A stretch of 10,373 nt of DNA, from the NCBI GenBank assembly GCA_028875175.1, contig JAPPFO010000114.1:2756-13128 (forward strand), in the 5' to 3' direction. The notes beneath the pieces were generated by a model. That model saw only the letters and a program-made list of their open reading frames with translations. It made no database searches and was not told the DNA's origin. This document shows, piece after piece, positions 1 through 6,038 of this stretch (position 1 is its first letter; every line of letters starts with the position of its first letter). Source of the stretch: Chloroflexota bacterium (lineage in GTDB: Bacteria; Chloroflexota; UBA11872). A program made the position numbers and the translations under genes.

Positions 1-1324
1 CACCTCCGCCAACACGCGGGGGGGGGCGGGCGGGGGCCGGGCCCTGGGCCGTGGCGCGGCCGATACCGCTGGCCGCGCCGGTAACCAGGGCCACCCGCCC
101 GGCCAACTCGCGCTCGGGCGGCGCCAGCTTCAGCTTGTAGAGCTCCAACGGCCAGTACTCGATGTCGAAGAGATCGCGCGCCGGCAGCGCCGCGTAGCCT
201 CCCATCGACTCCGCCCCCTCGATCACGTCCATCGTCTGGCGATAAATCCGGGCCACGGCATCTGCCTCCGCAGCCGAACGGCCCGTGGTGAACATCCCGA
301 TGCCGGGCGCCAACACCACCCGCGGGCCCGCGTCATGCCTGAAGTCGTCGGCCGGATCGGCGTGCTCCCGCACGTACTCCGCGTACGCCGCTTCATAGCG
401 ATCCACGGCGCCAGGGGCGTCGGCCGGATCATCCGAATCCAGGACCAGCGGCAATCGCTTGGTGCGCAGCACGTGGTCAGGCGTTGCCGGACCCTGCTGA
501 GCGAAACGCGCAACATCTGGGTGATCAACGAAGGCGCGGACCCTGGGGCTGGAGTCCGAACGGACGATCATGTGCCGGCGACGGCTCAGCCGGCCGCGCA
601 GGGTAGTGGCCATGCGGGCTGCGTCGCTTTGCGGCTCGGCTGACGACCTACGCGGTCCAAACCAGGAACGCGCAATTCGCGCTTCCGCCCGCGACACCAG
701 CTCGATGTGCCGCTCGTAGGACACCTGGGCCGTCTCGCCGAACGTCACCAGGCCGTGTTTGTCGAGTACCAGGCCGTCGACCGACGGGTCGGCATCAAAC
801 ACATCGGCCGACGCCCGCGAGAGTTCGAATCCGGGTTTGATATATGGGACCACGCCAACGGCATCTCCCAAAACCTCTTGCACGCGCGACGCGCCGTCCG
901 CCTGGTTCGTCAGGGTGAGAATCGCGTCCGCGTGGCTGTGGTCGATCCAGTCCAGCGGAATGAAGGCGTGCAGCAGCGTTTCGATTGAGGGACGCGGCGC
1001 CTGCGTGTCCAGCAGCGCCAGCGTGACCAGTTCCACCATGGCCTCGTCGTCCAGGACGTCGCGCTCGCGCAATGGAATCAGGTCGTCAAGTCCAAGCGGA
1101 GCGAACCCGTCCGCGCCGATGGTGGCCAGGTCGGTGCCGCTTCCCTTGATCGTCAGCGCTCGTCGCACGCCGCCACGCGGATCCGCAGCCTCGTGCTTGA
1201 CCGATGTATTGCCGCCGCCAAACAGAACCAGCGAGGGCTCCGCACCCAGGAGGCGCGACGTATAAACGCGCAGCGCCAGCGGGTCCAGGCCCGCCGCGGC
1301 CTCCGACGACCAGCGGGATTGCAC
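1..1324 (-). CDS. rhaD: Bifunctional rhamnulose-1-phosphate aldolase / short-chain dehydrogenase, 3' part beyond left edge
   Basis: Only the first 441 codons are in the window; the fused family is usually around 700 residues. The class II aldolase part comes first: GGGNTS at residues 36-41, IKGSGTDLATI near 59-69, and a metal-binding HSH (His129, His131) with His119 ahead of it. A linker with DLFDIEYWPLELYKLKLAP leads to the start of a short-chain dehydrogenase domain with the nucleotide-binding motif VALVTGAASGIGR (about residues 411-423). The aldolase of this family splits rhamnulose-1-phosphate into dihydroxyacetone phosphate and lactaldehyde, and the dehydrogenase half is thought to oxidise the lactaldehyde. 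The GTG at 1324 is chosen because GGAG lies 8 nt upstream (1333-1336) and the aldolase starts at once. It follows the CinA-like gene after 14 nt, so the two are probably co-transcribed. The reading frame appears to slip inside the G-rich run at about 18-43, so the last visible residues are unreliable. Family call is secure; substrate is inferred from the fusion. Confidence 0.88.
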   Translation of the reverse strand, partial: MQSRWSSEAAAGLDPLALRVYTSRLLGAEPSLVLFGGGNTSVKHEAADPRGGVRRALTIKGSGTDLATIGADGFAPLGLDDLIPLRERDVLDDEAMVELVTLALLDTQAPRPSIETLLHAFIPLDWIDHSHADAILTLTNQADGASRVQEVLGDAVGVVPYIKPGFELSRASADVFDADPSVDGLVLDKHGLVTFGETAQVSYERHIELVSRAEARIARSWFGPRRSSAEPQSDAARMATTLRGRLSRRRHMIVRSDSSPRVRAFVDHPDVARFAQQGPATPDHVLRTKRLPLVLDSDDPADAPGAVDRYEAAYAEYVREHADPADDFRHDAGPRVVLAPGIGMFTTGRSAAEADAVARIYRQTMDVIEGAESMGGYAALPARDLFDIEYWPLELYKLKLAPPERELAGRVALVTGAASGIGRATAQGPAPARPPPRVGGG

Positions 1325-1338
1325 CGATGTGACTCCGG

Positions 1339-2145
1339 TTAGTCGCGCAGCGGCGCCGTTGGTTCCAGCGTCACGGTCTTTCCGGCCTCGGCTGCGATGG
1401 CGCAAAAGAGGTCGTAGGCGGCGTCGAGTTGGACCTTGGGATCGCCGCCTTCGGTGCTTCGAACCACGATGTCAACCGGCAGGCCATTCACACGCGACTG
1501 TCCCACGTACGCCTTCAAATAGGCCACGGGAACTTCGCGCATCACCCGCTGCATGAACGGCGAAGTCTCCGATTCAAACGAGTCGATGAACACGCGCATG
1601 CGAGCGGTTTGCGAAGAGAACATTCCGTGCAGCGCCGGCCGGATATGCGTCTCGAAGCATCCTTCAACTTCGCGCGGAGGCCCGGGCATCGACCAGATCG
1701 TCGTCTCATCGACCACCGTCGAAAAGCAGGGCGCCCACCCAACCGGGTTGAGGTGCACCGTGGACGCCCGCGGAATCGACCCCATCTTCAGGCGCGGCGG
1801 TACCGAAACCTCCTCGATCGTCATGTTGCGACGCTGGGCGTAGTCTTCAATGACCTCAAACGGCGTATGCGTGCCGCTGCCCGCAACGGCGGCAATAGCG
1901 TCCACCGTCATGTCGTCAGGCGTTGGACCGAGGCCGCCGGTTGTGAGAATCACACGCGCCTTGCGCGCCACGGCGGCGCGCAACTCCGCAATCAGCGCGT
2001 CCAGATCATCGGCCAGCGCGGTGATCCGGCGAACGTCGCCGCCGGCGACCGACACCTCCCCCGCCAGCCAGTGCGAGTTGGTGTCCAGCACAAGGCCGGA
2101 AACGAGCTCCGTTCCGATCGAGAAGATCTCAACGTCGTCGTTCAT
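1339..2145 (-). CDS. CinA-like / COG1058 molybdopterin-binding-domain protein, short form
   Basis: This 268-residue protein opens with VEIFSIGTELVSG (residues 5-17) and carries TTGGLGPTPDDMT at 68-80, the signature of the MoaB/Mog-like (MoCF_biosynth) domain found at the N-terminus of CinA. The downstream section with SMPGPPREVEGCF resembles the middle domain of COG1058 proteins. The C-terminal nicotinamide-nucleotide amidase domain of full CinA (about 410 residues) is absent, so this is the short form. COG1058 domains in other organisms hydrolyse pyrophosphates such as ADP-ribose or FAD; which substrate applies here cannot be read from sequence. ATG at 2145 has a GGCGGG stretch just upstream. 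It is the first gene of a likely two-gene unit with the aldolase/dehydrogenase, an odd pairing that does not by itself suggest competence. Family confidence is high, exact function is not. Confidence 0.88.
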   Translation of the reverse strand: MNDDVEIFSIGTELVSGLVLDTNSHWLAGEVSVAGGDVRRITALADDLDALIAELRAAVARKARVILTTGGLGPTPDDMTVDAIAAVAGSGTHTPFEVIEDYAQRRNMTIEEVSVPPRLKMGSIPRASTVHLNPVGWAPCFSTVVDETTIWSMPGPPREVEGCFETHIRPALHGMFSSQTARMRVFIDSFESETSPFMQRVMREVPVAYLKAYVGQSRVNGLPVDIVVRSTEGGDPKVQLDAAYDLFCAIAAEAGKTVTLEPTAPLRD

Positions 2146-2178
2146 GTCGCCCGCCGCTGCGAGGGGAGATCGGAGAGC

Positions 2179-2184
2179 ATTCTA
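2179..2184 (-). promoter_or_regulatory. Possible -10 element for the CinA-like/aldolase unit
   Basis: On the minus strand this hexamer reads TAGAAT, five of six matches to the sigma-70 -10 consensus, 33 nt upstream of the ATG at 2145. No good -35 hexamer is found at a 16-18 nt distance. It sits in the 99-nt divergent gap between the CinA-like gene and the methyltransferase gene, the only place a promoter for the leftward unit is expected. Weak evidence. Confidence 0.25.
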
Positions 2185-2244
2185 AGTTGAGCCGCTGGGT
2201 CCGGTGCTAGCCTGCCGCCCGGCATAGGCAGAGGCTGGCAGGGC

Positions 2245-3045
2245 ATGGGCGCCGACTGGTACAAACAGCGCGGGTTCGCGACGGAAACCGTACGCCAGGC
2301 GCGCGCCTGGTACCTGCGATTCATCCCCCAACCGGGCGACCTGCTGGACCTGGGCTGCGGCCGGGGCGAGTTTCTGGCGGCCGCCGCGGAGGCGGGCCAC
2401 CGCGTGCTTGGTCTCGATCACGATCAGGCCATGCTCGCCGAGGCCCGGGAACTCCCGGTACGCCAGGCAGACGCGCTGGACTTCCTGCAAAGCACCCCCG
2501 ACCGCTACGACGTCATCACCGCATACCACGTCATCGAGCACCTGGCCGTGCGCGATGCCGAGGCAATGATTCGCCTCGCCGCGGACCGGCTGCGTCCTGG
2601 CGGCCGGCTCATCATCGCCACGCCCAACCCGGGCAGCCTGCCCACCATCGCCCACGAGTTCTGGCGCGATCCGACGCACGTCCGACCCTACGACCGGGAG
2701 CTGATCGAATTCCTGATCACCGGCGCCGGACTCCAAACAGTCTCGGCCGGGCTCAATCCGGAGTCCGAACGCGGCCTGCCGGTCGAGCTGGCTGATCTGG
2801 ACCTTCAACCGCCAACATCAACCCAGGGCGCGTCCAGCCCATCCGCTTCACGGTCGTCGCGCTGGGTCGCCGCCCGCCTGGCCGACTCGGACTACGGCCA
2901 GGATCTCGAACGCGCGATTCATGACGTTTCCGACAGCCTCCTGCACACGCGGCAGGAGTTGGAGCGGATCGCCGGCGTGTTGCGGCGCTTTCTGGAGGTG
3001 GCCTACGAGCCGTCGGAACTCTACGTCGTCGCGCGGCGGACCTAG
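2245..3045 (+). CDS. Class I SAM-dependent methyltransferase with C-terminal helical tail
   Basis: The 266-residue protein has a class I methyltransferase fold: motif I LLDLGCGRGEF at 33-43, an acidic residue at D58 in VLGLDHD to hold the SAM ribose, D76 in RQADALDF, the post-II segment YHVIEH at 94-99, and LRPGGRLIIATPNP at 116-129. The segment FWRDPTHVRPY (139-149) is shared by methyltransferases found near polysaccharide and O-antigen genes. After a low-complexity Ser/Pro stretch at 189-206, residues 210-250 look alpha-helical and possibly coiled. ATG at 2245 is the only sensible start: GAGG lies at 2231-2234 and the frame is closed by a stop at 2188. It converges on the LCP gene, sharing a CTAG. 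A role in methylating a surface glycan is an inference from the motif and the neighbour; a small-molecule substrate is equally possible. Confidence 0.85.
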   Translation: MGADWYKQRGFATETVRQARAWYLRFIPQPGDLLDLGCGRGEFLAAAAEAGHRVLGLDHDQAMLAEARELPVRQADALDFLQSTPDRYDVITAYHVIEHLAVRDAEAMIRLAADRLRPGGRLIIATPNPGSLPTIAHEFWRDPTHVRPYDRELIEFLITGAGLQTVSAGLNPESERGLPVELADLDLQPPTSTQGASSPSASRSSRWVAARLADSDYGQDLERAIHDVSDSLLHTRQELERIAGVLRRFLEVAYEPSELYVVARRT

Positions 3046-4199
3046 GATGCCGGCTGCTGCCGGTTGGCCAGCTCCACCTGGGGCTCCGCGTCGGCCGGGG
3101 GCAGTGACTCGCTCCGCCGCATCAGGTCCGCCGTATAAGCATGAATCAGGGGCACATTTGGTTGCAGCACGTAGGCGCCATTGTCCGCGACCACCGCGCG
3201 CACCATGCCGTCCTCGGGACGAATCGCCCCGGACACGGTTCGAGTTGAGCCAATCTGCATCCCCAGCTTGGCCATTGAGGGCACCAGGTCTGGCGGCAGG
3301 TTTGACTCGAATGCGTTGCTGAGTTCGCTGAGAAAGGCCGGCGACTCAACCAGCGTCTGCGGCGAGATCACCTGCTCCACCAACGCCAGCAGGATCTGCT
3401 GCTGGCGCACTTCGCGGGCGAAAGCCCCGTCCTGATGCCGCGTGCGCACGTAGCGCAACGCCTTGTCCCCGTTGAAGTGATTGGGACCCGCCTCAACGTG
3501 GAACGGCTCAAAGCCCGTGTCGGTCGCGTTGGGGTACGAGGGGTCGTAGATCGTCGATTCCACGTCAACTTCTACTCCGCCAAAGAAGTCGACCAGCCGC
3601 TTGAACCCGTTGAAGTCCAGCGTCACCCAGTAGTCCACCTGCACGCCCAGCAGGTTGGCCACCCGCCGTCGCAGCGCGTCCGCGCCTTCCTCCTGCCACA
3701 CCGAATTAATCCGGAACGGATCCGTGCGGCAGTTCGCCACACAGATGTCACGCGGAATGGACACCAGAGTCGCGGCTCGAGCCCGCGGCTCCACGTGGGC
3801 AAGGATGATCGCGTCCGTTCGACCGCCTCCCTCACCCGGGCGCCGGTCCAGACCCAGAAACAGCACGCTGAACGGTCGGTCCTCAGGCCAGTCGGCAATC
3901 AGGTTCAGCGGGTTTGGAGCCTCAGGGGTAACACTGGCTTCGACTATCGGTGAGGCTGAAAACGCGGGGGACGCCCTGGCGCTGACCACCGGCGTTTGCG
4001 CCGGCGTCCGTGGCACGGCGACCGTCGGCGTCGGGGCAACCGCAACCTCCGTTGCGCTCCCGGACCGCAGCCAGACCATCACGCCCAGGATCGCCACGAT
4101 GACGAACACGGCGCCGGCTGATGCGACGCTGATGACTTCGGCCCGTCGGAGGCGATTCGCGCGGCCGGACACTGTCTTGCGAGAAGGGTCAGACGACAT
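3042..4199 (-). CDS. LytR-CpsA-Psr (LCP) family protein, membrane-anchored
   Basis: LCP proteins transfer lipid-linked glycans onto the cell wall or other envelope acceptors, or process polyprenyl-pyrophosphate substrates, on the outer face of the membrane. This 385-residue protein has a basic cytoplasmic N-terminus, one membrane helix at about 23-44, a Pro/Thr/Ala-rich extracytoplasmic linker at 51-99, and an LCP domain at about 108-275. Conserved features are FLGLDRR (114-120), GRTDAIILAHVEP (126-138), SIPRD (147-151), RINSV (163-167), VDFFGGVEVDV (203-213), ALRYVRTRH (247-255) and the final REVRQQQ (262-268), which together supply the expected Arg and Asp residues. No LytR_C domain is evident; the last 110 residues are LCP-type tail. 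No convincing ribosome binding site precedes ATG 4199. The gene is divergent from the oxidoreductase and convergent with the methyltransferase. In Gram-positive bacteria LCP acceptors are wall polymers; the acceptor here is unknown. Confidence 0.93.
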   Translation of the reverse strand: MSSDPSRKTVSGRANRLRRAEVISVASAGAVFVIVAILGVMVWLRSGSATEVAVAPTPTVAVPRTPAQTPVVSARASPAFSASPIVEASVTPEAPNPLNLIADWPEDRPFSVLFLGLDRRPGEGGGRTDAIILAHVEPRARAATLVSIPRDICVANCRTDPFRINSVWQEEGADALRRRVANLLGVQVDYWVTLDFNGFKRLVDFFGGVEVDVESTIYDPSYPNATDTGFEPFHVEAGPNHFNGDKALRYVRTRHQDGAFAREVRQQQILLALVEQVISPQTLVESPAFLSELSNAFESNLPPDLVPSMAKLGMQIGSTRTVSGAIRPEDGMVRAVVADNGAYVLQPNVPLIHAYTADLMRRSESLPPADAEPQVELANRQQPAS

Positions 4200-4234
4200 G
4201 AAGGCAAGCTAGCGTTATGTCGAGCAGAACGCTC

Positions 4235-4266
4235 ACTATACGACAGCCACACGTGCGGTGGTTCAA
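4235..4266 (-). promoter_or_regulatory. Possible sigma-70-like promoter for the LCP gene
   Basis: On the minus strand TATAGT (4240 to 4235) matches five of six bases of the -10 consensus and lies about 35 nt upstream of the LCP ATG. A -35-like TTGAAC lies upstream, but the spacer is 20 nt, longer than the usual 16-18. It is in the 210-nt divergent gap between the LCP and oxidoreductase genes, in a locally less GC-rich patch. Confidence 0.35.
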
Positions 4267-4392
4267 TTTGCCCGTTGGACTTTCGCTGTCAACTCCGACT
4301 ACAGAGCGAAGCGTCGCGGCCAAACGTTACGCGGCAGCCACTCGCATTCTGGCTGCCATGGCCCAGCGAGTACGCTGAATCCGACGATCCCC

Positions 4393-4402
4393 AAGGCAGA
4401 GG
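4393..4402 (+). promoter_or_regulatory. Ribosome binding site deciding the oxidoreductase start
   Basis: AAGG (4393-4396) and GAGG (4399-4402) lie upstream of the GTG at 4410, GAGG being 7 nt away. The codons directly after that GTG encode the first beta strand and glycine motif of the Rossmann fold. The earlier in-frame ATG at 4275 would add 45 residues that do not look like the family and has no such site, so 4410 is preferred. Confidence 0.6.
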
Positions 4403-4409
4403 CGCCCGA

Positions 4410-5456
4410 GTGCAGCTGGCCCTTGTCGGATATGGCGCGGCCGGCCGTGCGCACGCGCTGACGCTTCAGACGCTGTCTGGCGTATCCGTGAGTTGCGTCG
4501 TCGACGTCAACCTCCGGCGAGCCAAAGAAGGCGCTCGTGCGTTAGGCGCCTCGCTTTGGACCGACGACGCCAGCTTGGTCATGCGACGTCCCGACGTGGA
4601 TGCCGTCATCGTCGCAACGCCTCACGCCAGCCATGCGATGTTGGCGCACCAGGCGCTGGAGCGCGGACTGCCTGTCTTCCTGGAGCCTCCACTGGCCCTC
4701 CGCTTTCCCGACGCCCTGCGGCTTCTGGCGCATGCACGCGCCACCGAGACCCTGCTTGTCCTCAACTTCTGGAGGCGCGACGTGCCCGGCGTACGGATGG
4801 TCCACGACCGTATCCCGAGACCGACGTTAGTCCAGATTGAGGCCGTCGTTGATCCCCTGCATGGCTCGTGGATGGGCACGGCCGAACATGGCGGGCTGCT
4901 GGCGCTCATAGGCAGTCATACGTTGGATTTGGCCTGTTATCTCATGCGCTCTCGGCCATGCTTCGTGCATGCGCTGGGCGGTCGACACGCGCGCCGCGCC
5001 GCCTTCGCTGATACGGTCTGTGCGGGCATCCGCTTTGCAAATGGAGGGCTGGCTCGGCTGATCGTCGGCGAATATGGCCGCGCTCCCAGTGACTCCGGGT
5101 GGCGCATCTGGGCAACGGACGGTGTCGTATCGGCCACCACGCACGGTGACTTGCTCGGCGGCGCGTCGCACACAGCCGGCCATTCCAGCCGGCTCGTGCC
5201 CGAATCTGGCCTCGACGCCATCGCTCCGCAGGACAAGAGCCTGCACGCGTTCGTGAATGCGGTCGCCGGCCATGGCAAGCCGCTGGCCACGGTGGAAGAC
5301 GGCGCCCGCGCCGTTCAGTTGGCCGACGCCATATACGAAGCGATGAGCGCCCGTCGCAGGATCGAGCTCGAGGAGATTCCCCTACATCCCGCCGTCGGAC
5401 CGGTCTACGCTGATGATTCCGTCCCGTACCGCCGTGACCACGGCTTCCGTGCGTGA
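4410..5456 (+). CDS. Gfo/Idh/MocA-family oxidoreductase
   Basis: From GTG 4410 the product is 348 residues, normal for NAD(P)-dependent sugar, inositol or pseudaminic-acid-type dehydrogenases of this family. The N-terminal Rossmann domain begins LALVGYGAAGRAHA (residues 3-16), followed by CVVDVN (29-34), where Asp would contact the NAD ribose, and DAVIVATPHASHA (64-76). The C-terminal half has the conserved GSHTLDLACYLM (168-179) with His170 and Asp173, usually in the active site. The EKP motif that ends the Rossmann domain is replaced by LEPP (91-94): the catalytic or cofactor-contacting Lys is Pro93. That makes it an atypical member, and activity is uncertain. The extreme C-terminus (codons after about 5382) overlaps the response regulator on the other strand by 75 nt. 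Substrate is unknown; nearby envelope genes hint at a sugar or nucleotide sugar. Confidence 0.88.
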   Translation: MQLALVGYGAAGRAHALTLQTLSGVSVSCVVDVNLRRAKEGARALGASLWTDDASLVMRRPDVDAVIVATPHASHAMLAHQALERGLPVFLEPPLALRFPDALRLLAHARATETLLVLNFWRRDVPGVRMVHDRIPRPTLVQIEAVVDPLHGSWMGTAEHGGLLALIGSHTLDLACYLMRSRPCFVHALGGRHARRAAFADTVCAGIRFANGGLARLIVGEYGRAPSDSGWRIWATDGVVSATTHGDLLGGASHTAGHSSRLVPESGLDAIAPQDKSLHAFVNAVAGHGKPLATVEDGARAVQLADAIYEAMSARRRIELEEIPLHPAVGPVYADDSVPYRRDHGFRA

Positions 5457-6038
5457 GCGAACCCTCAGCTTGCCGTAGACGCTGCTGAGGTGAGCTTCAA
5501 CCGTCTTGGCTGAAACGCCCAACGAGACCGCCGCTTCGCGATTGGAGGCGCCCTCGGCTACCAACCGCAGTACATCCAGCTCCCGCATCGTCAGCGGCTC
5601 CGAAACTGACCGTCCGCCGCCGGTCTCCGGCGCGGCCTCCGGCAGTTCGTGAAAGACGGTTTCACCGGCATGGACGAGGCGTACGGCGTCGGCAAGGCCT
5701 GCCGTATCGAGGTTTTTCAGGACGTAGCCCGCCACGCCTGCCGTGCGCATGGATTGAACGTAGTCCCCCTGGCCGTAAGCCGACACCACCAGGATCCGGG
5801 TCGCGGGCGCAATGTGGGCCAGGCGACGGGCCAGCGCCGGTCCGCCGCCGGGAATCCGGAAGTCTAGGAGGCACACGTCCGGCGAATGGCGGCGGCACGC
5901 CCGCTCCGCCGCCGCCGCGTCGCCGGCGGTACCCACCACCTCGACATCGGGGACATCCGCCAGAATCGCGGCGGTCCCCTCGCGCACCATGGCGTGATCG
6001 TCGACGAGCAGCACGCGGATCGGGCGACTGGCGCTCAC
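5382..6038 (-). CDS. NarL/FixJ-type response regulator with LuxR-type DNA-binding domain
   Basis: The 218-residue protein has a receiver domain (about 6-125) with the acidic pair Asp13-Asp14 in LLVDDH, phosphoacceptor Asp59 in CLLDFRIPG, Ser86 in LVVSAYG and Lys108 in YVLKN. A Gly/Pro/Glu-rich linker leads to a LuxR-type helix-turn-helix (about 148-200) with LTMRELDVLRLVAEGASNRE and a recognition helix SAKTVEAHLSSVYGKL. It should be phosphorylated by the adjacent kinase and then bind DNA. Its start is GTG at 6038, overlapping the kinase stop as GTGA, so translation is probably coupled; a GGCGGAAG stretch lies about 12 nt upstream inside the kinase gene. The 3' end overlaps the oxidoreductase in antisense. 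Target genes cannot be inferred. Confidence 0.95.
   Translation of the reverse strand: MSASRPIRVLLVDDHAMVREGTAAILADVPDVEVVGTAGDAAAAERACRRHSPDVCLLDFRIPGGGPALARRLAHIAPATRILVVSAYGQGDYVQSMRTAGVAGYVLKNLDTAGLADAVRLVHAGETVFHELPEAAPETGGGRSVSEPLTMRELDVLRLVAEGASNREAAVSLGVSAKTVEAHLSSVYGKLRVRSRTEAVVTAVRDGIISVDRSDGGM

Noticed and set aside
2182..2808. Minus-strand open frame of 208 codons across the methyltransferase
   Set aside because: The plus strand has all the methyltransferase motifs; this frame has none and would block the divergent promoter region.
4275..4409. Upstream 45-codon extension of the oxidoreductase from ATG 4275
   Set aside because: Not like family N-termini, no ribosome binding site, and the GTG at 4410 has one directly before the Rossmann motif.
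5175..5195. Perfect 7-bp inverted repeat (AGCCGGC / GCCGGCT) inside the oxidoreductase gene
   Set aside because: Within coding sequence, no T-tract, and short GC palindromes are common at this base composition.
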